Assembly: GCA_000827265.1 (NCBI GenBank)
Contig: KN834761.1
Coordinates: forward strand, 825,491 to 889,490
Direction of reading: 5' to 3'
Origin: Collybiopsis luxurians FD-317 M1
Lineage: Eukaryota; Basidiomycota; Agaricomycetes; Agaricales; Omphalotaceae
Length of the DNA stretch: 64,000 nucleotides
Position 1 is the first letter of the stretch, and the number at the start of each line of letters is the position of its first letter. The notes under the pieces are model-generated. The model did no database searches. It was not told the origin of the DNA and saw only the letters and a list, made by a program, of their open reading frames with translations. A program made the translations under genes and the position numbers. This document shows, in pieces, positions 23,341 through 33,171 of the stretch.

Positions 23341-24317
23341 ATGGTAGGTTAAGGACATATTCTAACCTTTTCATACTTCTTCCCGAATTTTCAATCTTCT
23401 GCTCTCAATAGTGGCCTCTGGCTACGGCGTCCCACGATAAATTGATTAACTATGATCTCTAGCAACTGCCTACCGTCAACTCCCCACAAACGACGAAAAT
23501 CTTCGTTCTTTATAGAGACGTCCTTGAAGAGATTTTCAGAGCAAGCGCAGCACCGGAAGCATCTACAAATCCGACAGATACCCTCAAATACCTCCCGAGC
23601 TCTGTGAGCTTTAGGGCAAGTTTGTCGGTCCTGGAGAAGGATCGTTCTTTCTTCTCCTCTTCCATGGACTTTCTTCGGCATTCGAGCGGATAAGACATAT
23701 TGCAGCGAGCGTCGAATGTTCTTCATGCTTGATATGTATATCTTTCTCGTTCGGCGTCTTGCCCACTCGATATACACATTCATAGCGAAACATACTTCCA
23801 AGAAACTCCCCCCTTCCTATTCCCTCTCTTTTCCACTTCCCACCGCTGGCGCTCACTCTCCATAAACATTCCCTTTTTTTTTCCTCTTACCAATCACTGT
23901 CGCCGCTCACGGGGTCTCTAAACTCTCTCGAGCTGCTGCGCATCGATTATCCTTTTCAAAGTCAAGCCCAAATTGGGCACGCCTTTCCCAATTTGACGGA
24001 AGAAATCAGAATATTCAGATATTGTACCAATCTCAAGCGTCTTTCCTTGAGAGACATTTCCTTGCAGAGAGGTATATTTGATTTGCCATGGGGGAGGATT
24101 CAACATTTTGACTTTAGCAAATCTTTATCATGATACCTTGCTTCCAACTCGGGAGTATTCGGCTCTCTGCAAGGACTACCGAATCTTACTTCCTGTATCC
24201 TCGAATGTCGAGCTTCAGTGCTCTCAAAGCGAAAGGCCGACCGTCTCACTTTGCCTCTACTTCATTCCATGACCCTCATTTCTGCGGACGAGACGGCGCA
24301 TATCAATACGGAGAGAG

Positions 24318-24637
24318 CCCCTGCGACAGATATTGTGCACAATCCTTTATTCGCACCAGTACAGGCCACCCTAAAATAGATAAGATTAGATGTAACTACC
24401 CTAACCCTAACCCCTAACCCTCTAACCCTCTAACCACCTACCCGACCCTCCGATAAAGCTGTTTGTTGGCAATGTCGCAGACAGTTCCCATATGTTAGGG
24501 CTGGCTCTGAAACTGCCTGCAACATTGCTTCAATGCTTGATCTTAGGGTGGTCACTGGTAGTTACCAAAGGATTGTTCACAAATGTTTATTTGGTAGCAC
24601 CAAAGATTGTGAACAATAACAGTGGCATTGGGTGGCA
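24318..24637. mobile_element. Candidate non-autonomous TIR element inside F-box pseudogene copy 3
   Basis: This segment interrupts homology with copy 4. Near its ends lie imperfect inverted repeats: ATTGTGCACAATCCTTT from 24332 matches the complement of the right side, TTTGTGAACAATCCTTT, and both continue through ACCAGT to CCACCCTAA. The right side carries a second nested copy, ATTGTGAACAATAA. Short AGAG direct repeats flank the insert and could be target duplications. No coding capacity was seen. The internal part contains telomere-like repeats, listed separately. Confidence 0.6.
24399..24437 (-). repeat. Interstitial telomere-like repeat (CCCTAA/TTAGGG)
   Basis: Two exact CCCTAA units, then CCCCTAA, then two CCCTCTAA units and a further CTAACC, in C-strand orientation. 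The telomere unit of most basidiomycetes is TTAGGG. Single TTAGGG words also occur at about 24495 and 24543. It sits inside the TIR element, far from any visible chromosome end. Confidence 0.85.
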
Positions 24638-24957
24638 GAGAGTCCATCTCTAGATACACAAATGAAGTGATCACAACTGAAGTGGCACAGATACTTTCAT
24701 GTTTGACTCTACCCACCCTTCAACAGCTGGTGCTCAAACATCAACACCCAAAAGAGACTGAGCTTTCCCTTGTGGAGGTCATCCAGCTCGTCCATCGATC
24801 GTGTTGTGAGATTAGGAATTTCTATCTATCGCCCTGGGCTACTCGATAGATAGGGATGTGATTTCGATACTTGGCTATGGTGGGCAAAGTAAAAATCCCG
24901 CGTTATCCAGCGAAGCGGTCCTGGAGGCTGGCGCGGGACAGACTCGATATTTTAGAT

Positions 24958-26551
24958 GAAGCTAAGGCGCTGAAGCTTCAGTGTCCAATTACTGGTGCTT
25001 TCAGCTCGTGTGATCGTATCGTATAATCGCTTGGGGTGAGGGGTTCATGTAGTGGATAAGCGATATCGGAACCGATTGGAGGTTAAACTTTTACTTTTTA
25101 CTTTGGTTTTTTCTGGAATCGCAGGCCTCAGTGCACGTTGCCTGCCCACTTTGATGGAAGTAGAAGATCCTATGAAAGGTGTGTTACATTTATACTCTAT
25201 ATAAGTACTACATACGTATCATTGAATTGTAATACTGCGTGATCATATTGAACAGAAACCATCGACATATTGCAGCTTGAGAGTGTTATAGTGAATGGCG
25301 TATGAAAGGTGGATAGGATCAGGGGTGAGGCCGGTGAGGACGAGGGCGAGGGCGTGAAAGTTTTGAAGGCGAGAAGCCGAGACTCTCGGCAGTGGATAGA
25401 TAGGTAAGCTGGCGAATCGTTAGCTTTGCCTCTCTCCTTGCACGGTCAACTACCCTTAATGAATTTTCTATAAAAGGCTGGTGACATGCAACCACAAATA
25501 TGAACCAACGGCGAATGGTGATGCTGCATAACGATAGATAACTTTAAGCAGAAACCACTTGGATATTTTAAGATAAACAAATTAACCTAGCATAGCATCC
25601 TTACTCACGGATATACGGATATACCTTAGCACTTGGCATGGGTTTTTTTTAGAAACAAGTGGGGGTAAGATTGTTCTGTCAGTGGGTGAGAAACTGCATG
25701 TGCTATACAGGATTATCATCCAGAGGTAAGAAGAGGAGGAGGTGAAAGGTGAAACCCCATAAGCACTTCATTGAAATGCATCTTGACCTAGTCTCTTTTA
25801 TTAAAAAGTCTTAACCAGCATAGACTATAATGAAAGGACCACTTGCATGGTCAAGCACCTGGCTTGCTGCTGATGAAGGCATCTCCATCGTTAGGGTGAG
25901 GAGGTGAAAATGGAAATTAAACATTACGGCTAAGACAAGTAACCATTGAATATCGAATCTATAAAGGGATCAAACTTTGCTCAGTTTCCTTTTGTCCATG
26001 CATATGAGCAAGGTATCAACTGTAGACTGCGTTGTAGCTACAAAATCTCCTGAAGGGATACCTTCCGAGACTGCGACGCCATCCCCAATTAGTAGTTACC
26101 TAGTTTGTCAATGGTGATGAAACGTGACCTTTGGACCGATTTGATCCATGCAGTTTCTGCGAGCGAAGTGGAGTGCAATAGACCTTGCAAGCAAGGTGAT
26201 TTAGCTGACGCTGATTGGAACTGGACTTGACACGTAAGTGGGCCAGCGCTAGCGCGTGGCGGGACTCATGCCCTGTTCAGTCATGGGCTTTCCCGGAGCA
26301 TCCAATGTAATGGACACTAAGCTAAAAACATATAAATTACAAAATTTAGATCAATTCAAAATTGCCTGTCTTGGATCAGGCACAAAATCACCACCGCAGA
26401 AACTCGGCATTCCATTCCATTCCATGCACTCGTAATTGGGGATTTGAGTAAGCCTTTTAAGACTAAATACTTGCTTTTCATGCAATGAAGAAGGGAAATT
26501 GAGCTGAGGATGCAATACTCAGGTTTGGTGTGGATAGGACAGGATATTAAT
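24958..26551. other. Intergenic; right part of the duplicated segment and unique sequence
   Basis: Up to about 25950 it is the duplicate of the region after copy 4. From 25950 to 26550 no homology or gene was recognised. Confidence 0.5.
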
Positions 26552-26695
26552 TTATTTGATACCAGCAGGAGGGGGTGGAACATACTCACTGTCATCATTT
26601 GGATCAATATAGTAGTACTGGATGGCTTTTCTTACATCCGTGCCGACAAGACCTACCAACACCAGTGCTGCAGGGTTTGTTAGACCAAAGCGGGT
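26552..26695 (-). CDS. Possible 3'-terminal exon of a small membrane protein
   Basis: After an acceptor-like CGTTAG, the minus strand reads TRFGLTNPAALVLVGLVGTD then VRKAIQYYYIDPNDDSEY and PPPPAGIK before TAA at 26554-26552. It has a short hydrophobic segment, a charged juxtamembrane stretch and a proline-rich tail, which reads like a real C-terminus. The upstream exon was not found with certainty; a stretch DEVSFARTLDVLRRQDFSL near 26865-26820 is a candidate. Family unknown. It may be a relic. Confidence 0.3.
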   Translation of the reverse strand, partial: TRFGLTNPAALVLVGLVGTDVRKAIQYYYIDPNDDSEYVPPPPAGIK

Positions 26696-27986
26696 CTAAC
26701 GAGGTGACTTTGTTGGACACGGAAGGAGGAGGAGGAAGGGAAAAGAAGACGCGTCAGCAGAACGCGTGTAGTGAGGACAAAGAGGAGGCGTCGTTGGACT
26801 TGTTTAGATTAGCGAAAAGTCCTGTCGTCGCAGGACGTCGAGTGTTCGGGCAAATGAGACTTCGTCGAGTCTCTCTCTCGTAGATACAGGGTAAAATTGG
26901 ATGATATTCTAATAAGGAAAAGTCCCTAGATATAAGAGAACTCGTAGGGGAAGTGGAAGAAGAAAGGGAAGGAAATTTTATAAGGTTTGACAGTTATTAA
27001 AAGAAGCCTAAATACCGATAGATCCGGGAACCGAATTCGGGTCGGGATTCTGTACGGAACACCGCTTGGCGCGTTCCCCCAACAGTCAGCGACGAGGTCC
27101 CCCAGCCTCTGCGACTTATCAGTGGCGGGTCGGTACATTCTCCGTCGTCTCCTCCAACTCCCTTCTCTATGTAAGAGCAGAAAAAGAAAGAATGGGAAGC
27201 GAATAAACAGAAGTCCAAGAAAAGAAGACCGGTTATAGTCCACCAGTGTCAGAGGAGATAAAGAGTCGATGGATGCGATGGAACCGAACAGGAGGTTACG
27301 GCTCCGACTAAGTAATTATGGTGCTTCCATGTCAGGTAAGAGAAATACTACCACACCAGCACCACCACTCACTAGTTGTGCTTGTAGCATTGTAATGTAT
27401 AGTACGATCGTACTGGGAGTTATTCATTGCACCTCCCCAGGATAATTTATGATCCTCACTGGCTCGCTCCTCTCAATCGATCAATGATTGTTTTCATGAT
27501 AGTTGCTTGATAATTCAAGCTCTGAGGAGACTGAGCTAAGTCGCAGAATCCACGGCCAGAGATTGCGGCGGAGACGTTTATGGCGGGCATAAGATTAGGT
27601 TGAAAGATTAAGTTTGGAGCATCTATCTTGTGCCAACTTAGGGATCACATCTACCACTCAACCTGAGAGTTTGACGATTTTGAACACAGAAAACTTTCTT
27701 TTCTCCCGTGAATATGACCAGCGATAAGGAAGGTTTTCAAAATATTGAATGCCTGGGAGGACCGTATTGTGCATACACTGTGTGAATCCTGAAATGCGGT
27801 CGATTCTCCTCACTTTCCTGCTCAAAATCGAGGCCAACAGACGTCACTCACTGATTCTGGGTCCGAATTAGTCCCGTAGTGTTTCTTTTAAGAGTTAAGG
27901 CCGAGCTTTGTCTTTTCCGCTACCCCTGCTCCTAGTCTCTCAATCCACTTTGATAACTTTGCCAGATCAGAGCTGATACGTCGAAT
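26696..27986. other. Intergenic; upstream region of F-box copy 4
   Basis: No convincing gene was found. From about 27670 it resembles the upstream regions of the other F-box copies. Confidence 0.45.
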
Positions 27987-30290
27987 ATGGTAGGTCAAGG
28001 ATGCATTATAGCCTTCCCATCCCCTTTCCCAGAATTTCAATCTTGTTCTCTCAGTAGTGGCTGACGGCCGTAGAGAGAAATATCTCTGACTTCGAATCAA
28101 CTGACTATCTTAATAATCGCTAGCAACTACCTCCGGTTGATACCCCACAAACAGCGAAAATCTTCATTCTTAATGGAGACGCTCTTGAAGAGATTTTCAG
28201 AGCATGCGTAGCACTGGAAGCATTTACAAATCCGACAGATACACTCGCAAATACCTCCCGAGCCCCATGGGTTCTGGGAGAAGTCTGTCGGTCTTGGAGA
28301 AGGATCATTCTTTCTTCTCCTCTGCTATGGACTTTTTTCGGCATTCGAGTGGACAAGACGCTCTGCAGCGACCATCGAATGCTCTTCATGCTCGATACAT
28401 ATCTTTCTCGTTCGGCGTCTTGCCCACTTGATATACACATTCATAGCGAAACATGCTTCCAAGAAACTCCCCCCTTCCTCTCTTATCTCTTCTCCACTTC
28501 CCGCCGCTGGCGCTCACTCTCCATAAACATTCCCCTTTCCTCCTGCCACTCACTTTCGCCGCTCACGGGGTCTCTAAACTCTCTCGAGCTGCTGCGCATC
28601 GATTACCCTTTTCAAAGTCAAGCCCAAATTAGGCAAGATTTTTACAATTTGACAGAAGAAATCAGGATATTCAGATATTGTACCAATCTCAAGCGTCTTT
28701 CCTTGAGAGACATTTCCTTCCCGAGAGATATATTTGATTTGCCATGGGCGAAGATTCAGAATTTAGATTTTAACAAATCTCTATCATCGAACCTCGCTTC
28801 CAACTCGGGAGTGTTCAACTCTCTGCAGGGACTGCAGAATCTTACTTCCTGCATCCTCAAATGTCGGGCTTCAGTGCTCTCAAAGCGAAAAGCCGACCGT
28901 CTCACTTTGCCTTTACTTCATTCCATGACCCTCATTTCTGCGGACGAGACGCCGCATATCAACACGGACAGTCAATCTATGAATACAAGAAACGAAGCGA
29001 TCACGACGGGAGTGCCACAGATGCTTTCATGGTTGATTCTACCCGCCCTTCAACACCTGGTGCTCAAACATAAACACCCAAAAGAGACCGAGCTTTCCCT
29101 CGTGGAAGTCATTCAGCTCGTTAATCGATCGCGTTGTGAGATTAGGGAATTCCATCTATCGCCCTCTATCGGCTACTTAATAGATAGGGTTTCGATACTT
29201 GGCCATGGTAGGCTCTCCGATCCGAGTCAAAGTCCCGCGCTATCCGATGAAACAATCCTAAAGGCTGGCTGGCCCGGGAAAAACGACATTTAGATGAAGC
29301 TCAGACGCCGAAGCTTCAATGTCCGATTACAGGGTTCCAGCTCATGCAATAGTATTGTATAATCGCTTGGGGCTCAAGGTTCATGCAGTGGATACTACTG
29401 TACCACTTCGAATGGGAGTTCAGTCATGCATCATTGGCCAAAAATCTGACATCAGTTTTGTTTTTTCTCAACTTTTCGGATTTCTTTTGGTATTTTTTTC
29501 TTGACCAAAATGTCTAAATTGATGAACTTCCTTTCGAAATGGTACAGTACTAGTAGGCAATGTCGGAACCGATTGGGAGTTCTACTTTTACCTTTTTAGT
29601 TTTTAATTTTTAATTTTTTCTGGAGTCGCATGCGTCAGTGCACGTTTCTCTCCCACTTGGCAGTTTGATTGAAGTAGGAATTCCTATAAAAGGCGAATTA
29701 CATTCATGAGTACTCTATAAAATTACTACAGCAGAAACATACGAATCATTGAATTGTAATACTGCGCAATTATATCGGACAGAGACTATTTGAATATTGC
29801 AGCTTGAGGGTGGGTGGTGAATGCAAGGTGGAGAAGGTGAGGGGTGAGGGCGAGGGCGTGAATGCTTTGAGGGAGAAAAGCTGAGGCTCTTGGCAGCGGA
29901 AAGTTGGCGAAATCGACTAGCTGAGTTCGTTAGCCACTTGCCTCTCTCCTTGCACGTTCAGCCGCTCATGATAGGATTTCCTATAAGGGGCCAGTGACAT
30001 GCAATAAAATATATGAATCATTGAGTGGTGAAACTGCGGAATGATAAATTTAAGAAGACATCACTTGTACATTTTAAGATAAACTTCGAATAACCTAGCA
30101 TAGCATACTATACGCAATTGAGGTTTGGAGTGGCTTTTTATTAATAACTGAGGTATGATAGTTCTGGGTGAGACGCGTGTGCTCTAAAGGAGTATCGTCC
30201 AGAGGCGAGGAGAAAGTTCAAACCACATGAGGACTTCATTGATACGGGTCCCGGCCCAGTCTCTTCCATTAGCTGATGTAGACTATGACG
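27775..30290 (+). repeat. Segmental duplication, right copy (partner 23110-25950)
   Basis: It contains F-box copy 4 with about 0.2 kb upstream and 1 kb downstream that align with the left copy. It lacks the TIR insertion and keeps an intact frame, so the insertion in the left copy came after the duplication. Confidence 0.8.
27987..29293 (+). CDS. F-box-like protein, cluster copy 4 (intact)
   Basis: The coding start is the ATG at 27987-27989 followed by an intron (27990-28123); exon 2 is 28124-29293. Together 1173 nt, 390 aa. The N-terminal F-box reads KIFILNGDALEEIFRACVA, APWVLGEVCRSWRRIILSSP and LLWTFFGIRVDKTLCSDHR. Leucine-rich segments follow: RRWRSLSINIPLSSC, LNSLELLRIDYPF, CTNLKRLSLRDISFPRDI, LQGLQNLTSCIL and LPALQHLVLKHKHP. 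The role is presumably SCF substrate choice, by family. It is the source or sister of pseudogene copy 3 and the only copy besides copy 1 with a clean frame. Relative to copies 1 and 2 it has an extended tail after the last leucine-rich segment. Confidence 0.83.
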
Positions 30291-30597
30291 CGGTCTAAGA
30301 ATAGCTAAGAATAGATATATACGTGTGAAGGTAGGACACCGCGCTGCGTGGCAAGTACGAGTCTGGACTCCAGAAGAGCCTTAAGAACTGGCATCGAACA
30401 TTATCTAGCCCCTGTAAGTGGTGCGAGGCACAGCTTAAATGAATAAAAGAGTGGCTAAAGAATTGGACAGCTACCTATTTTATATATATCCGGGGAGAAG
30501 AAGGGCAATTCTAGCAGTGATTGCCGGATGGGAATCAGGAATCCCCTTTGACGGATGAACAATAAAGTCCCTGATCCCAATAAAGTATTTACGACAG
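29294..30597. other. Intergenic
   Basis: Up to about 30290 this is duplicated flank. From 30290 to 30597 nothing was recognised. It would contain the 3' ends of F-box copy 4 and of the convergent CFEM gene. Confidence 0.5.
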
Positions 30598-31298
30598 TTA
30601 CAATAGAGTCCCTACAACAGCAGCAACAACGACAACAACAAATTTCAACACATCCTTTCCTGTTACAACATTCCCCGAGGCGCCGCCGACTAGACCAGAG
30701 CCAGAAGATGGTGGTGATGAACTTGTGGCAGGGAATGCGGGTATAGTATCAGAACCAGCAGGAGCGCCGGGAGTTGTGGTAGCCCCAGGAAAGGCCGTAT
30801 CAGCTTTGCTAGTAGTACCTGGCACCGAGGTCACCGAAATACTAAGAGAAGATTCGATGGAGTTTAAGAGGGGCAATGAGGTTCCGGTAGAATCAGCGAC
30901 TGCCAGCCATGGTCATGGTTATTCAAAGATGGACATGTCAACCAGAGAAAAGAGAGGACATACGATTGCAGGTCACTTTGAAAAAGGCTTCAAGTTCAGT
31001 TGTTTCTATCTGTTCAACGGGGGTCGTTGATGAGCAGGTAGTGTTTGCGCCAATGCAAGCGCCGGCGTCCGCAGAGATGGCTATCAAGTTGGTGCACAGG
31101 CATTGTGTATTGTATTTTCCATTGGCACTGTAAATCCGAGTCGTCGTTGAAGAGGGCACCAGTTCAAGATATTACCCACTCGGTGCATCCAGAAGCAGCA
31201 GCACTTTGTTGAGCGCAATCTTGAGCACAGGGCGAGGTCGTCTGGGACCAGACGATGGTGGTGAAGAAAGTGAAAATGGTGAAGAGGAGAGACAACAT
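30598..31298 (-). CDS. CFEM-domain secreted protein, probably GPI-anchored
   Basis: Exons 31298-31180, 31127-30964 and 30899-30598 join to 585 nt (194 aa). A signal peptide (MLSLLFTIFTFFTTIVWS) precedes a cysteine pattern starting PCAQDCAQQSAAASGCTD, then QCLCTNLIA, GACIGANTTC and a last VTC, eight cysteines in all (24, 28, 38, 49, 51, 64, 71, 93). This is the CFEM arrangement, with the Asp just after the third Cys that binds haem iron in characterised members. The gap between Cys 7 and 8 (21 residues) is longer than usual. A Ser/Thr/Pro/Gly-rich stalk and a hydrophobic end (VLKFVVVVVAAVVGTLL) fit GPI anchoring. CFEM proteins serve in haem or iron capture, adhesion or host interaction. Its divergent neighbour is an iron-type GATA factor. 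Confidence 0.88.
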
Positions 31299-31398
31299 GG
31301 CTAAGGAACCTGGCAGGTCGCTTGAGATGTCGAGGCCTTTTTATTATGATTGTGGACATTTTTGACATACCGCGACATGTACAGGCCAACAGTACTTA

Positions 31399-31622
31399 CT
31401 GTCCCATTTCGTTCAATTCGACAGTCACGGGTCACAGGGCCTGAAAATGTCGAAATCTTTTGACCTGTCACACCGAAAAAGGCAAAACTTGCCCTCAAAT
31501 TACAGCTTTGACCGCCGAAATTGTCGACAAATTATTATCTTAAAAGGAAGTTTGTCGAAATCAAAGTTTCGTCAGTCGTGTCACGAGTCACAAGGTGTGT
31601 CGAATTGGACAGAATGGGACAG
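31399..31622. mobile_element. TA-flanked MITE-like element with TIRs
   Basis: The left end CTGTCCCATTTCGTTCAATT is mirrored at the right by the complement CTGTCCCATTCTGTCCAATT, and similarity continues inward through TCGACA to the GTCAC words and a central GTCGAAATC. TA dinucleotides flank both ends (31397-31398, 31623-31624), as for Tc1/mariner-type insertions. It is 224 bp, non-coding and nearly a full palindrome, placed about 100 bp upstream of the CFEM start codon. Confidence 0.75.
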
Positions 31623-31624
31623 TA

Positions 31625-33090
31625 TGATGGAATGATACTAGTAAGCCCTGCCTATATTGCAAAAGGGCCATCTTTAGCATGTATATTGCTGATAACCAAG
31701 AATTTTTCCGGAAATTCAAGAATGACCGATTCAAAAGTTTCTTGAAGGTTATCCGGCCATTTATGAAATTTGGTCCTTCGTAGCTTGCAAAACGATTCAT
31801 CCAAATCGAATGGTCGAGTTATGAAACTAGGGACCGATGGGCAGTTGAGCATGGATGGAGGGATCTACTGTTATTTTGGTGGCAGAGAACGCAGAGGACC
31901 ACTATGTCTTGACAATGACTATGTCCTGTTTAAACGGGGATAAGCGCTCATGAAAAAGTTAAAACCGACCGTAGGAACGAGTTATTTTTGGACTCGCTAT
32001 ACTTGCTCTTTATGAAATTTAAAAGAAGAAGGGGTGATTCAAGTAGGAGGTGGAATGGACAATGAGTTGAGGATCAAATGCTCAGATTCATCGTGGTACT
32101 TGTTTATTGTCTAGATTCGATGTCAGCGAAGACTAGACGCCACTGCCGTGGAGGGTACCTTGCTTGAGGGCATCTTAGGGAAGGGAAAGAGTTCCTAAAG
32201 GACACAAAAAGCTAAATAATTGACATTACGAGAAAGGGAAGGAAGCAACAAAGGGGAAGAGGAAGAGGGAGATGGATGAGAGTTATGGAACGGCAAGGCG
32301 GCGGGCGTTAATCAAAGTCGCGGCTTTTCATGCATGGTATTGAGGTACCAATAGACTGTGCAAGCAAGCAAGGTGATTAGCATAGTCGTATTGATCATGG
32401 ATGGTTCTTCCTTTCTCTTGACCGTGACAGAAATTCTGATAAAAGATTCAAGAATGTCCGCCGACTTTGGACAGTTAAAGTTGAAACCTGTGCCAAGCTT
32501 GTCCAAGCTCTGTTTGCTATATTGAATATGATCGCCGTGGCCGGACTGTGATGGTCGCTCGCAGTCGCCGAGAGTAGTACGCATTCCGCCGGCAGTGGTG
32601 GAGAACTGGGAAGGTACCTCGGTGTTGCCTCGATGGGGTTGGTATGGTTTATCATATCAGTATCAGCTATCTCGAACAGATAAAGTTTGATAAACATGTA
32701 CACTTTATGGACCCAAATCCAATCTGGGCTAGGTATGCGATCTACAGTATACCCGAGTCCCTCTGACTCTGAAATGGCTGGAAGGAACTGGCCTGTGTGC
32801 GGAGGCCATTGAGTACAGCCCGAGATCCCGAGGGACGTTATCTTAGCGCCACATGACCTATTATCAAATCTTATCAAATCACTATTCGGCCTAGTACACG
32901 AAATCCGAGGAATCTGATTGGCTAGAGGTTATCTTATTTTATCTTACCCCGTCAATTTCTGCTCTTGTTGACTGCCTTCGTCCTGTTATCTCATCTTACG
33001 CGGCTTCGTCGCTGTACGCCTCGTTCAGCACCGCCAACTTTTGCCTTTGACAACGTTCCAACCGACGTGCAGCTGTTCTGACTCTGATTT
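31625..33090. other. Intergenic between the CFEM and GATA-factor genes
   Basis: No gene was recognised. A 160-codon open frame on the minus strand (32395-32877) has no family features. The right half is the GATA-factor promoter, listed separately. Confidence 0.5.
32835..33000 (+). promoter_or_regulatory. Cluster of GATA-core sites and a CCAAT box upstream of the GATA factor
   Basis: Six TTATC words (complement GATAA) lie in about 160 bp: near 32839, 32860, 32870, 32930, 32939 and 32987. One pair reads TTATCAAATCTTATCAAATC. Near 32909 ATCTGATTGG contains an ATCTGAT half of the ATCWGATAA iron-GATA consensus and an inverted CCAAT box. Such sites suggest self-regulation, or control by a CCAAT-binding complex. 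Confidence 0.5.
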
Positions 33091-33154
33091 GTAAGTCCAA
33101 GTCGGTCGGACGCCCTATACAGACATTTTGTTCATACGCTTTCATTAATTCCAG
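33091..33154 (+). other. Probable 5' UTR intron of the GATA-factor gene
   Basis: Donor GTAAGT at 33091 and acceptor TTCCAG ending at 33154 (64 bp), followed 17 bp later by the ATG at 33172. Confidence 0.55.
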
Positions 33155-33171
33155 GCAACGATATCTTGAAA

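Larger units (their letters stand above)
23341..24957 (+). pseudogene. F-box-like protein, cluster copy 3 (disrupted by an insertion)
   Basis: ATG at 23341-23343, intron to 23462, then TKIFVLYRDVLEEIFRASAA. A two-base loss near 23585 (ACCCTCAAATACC versus ACACTCGCAAATACC in copy 4) shifts the frame within the F-box region, and others follow. Homology to copy 4 continues (CTCTCGAGCTGCTGCGCATC, CCAATCTCAAGCGTCTTTCC) to about 24317. A foreign segment of about 0.3 kb then interrupts it, and homology resumes at about 24640 (TCACAACTGAAGTGGCACAG) to about 24957. The stop codons, frameshifts and insertion make it a pseudogene, clearly sister to copy 4. Confidence 0.88.
23110..25950 (+). repeat. Segmental duplication, left copy (partner 27775-30290)
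   Basis: The pseudogene and both flanks align with the region around intact copy 4. Beyond the gene, matches include TATAATCGCTTGGGG (about 25023 / 29356), GAACCGATTGG-AG, CATTGAATTGTAATACTGCG (about 25221 / 29749), ATATTGCAGCTTGAG and TTTAAGATAAAC. Small indels are frequent and no boundary is sharp. Confidence 0.8.

Noticed and set aside
32395..32877. 160-codon minus-strand open frame
   Set aside because: No recognisable family; it lies in the intergenic region upstream of the GATA-factor gene and resembles chance coding.
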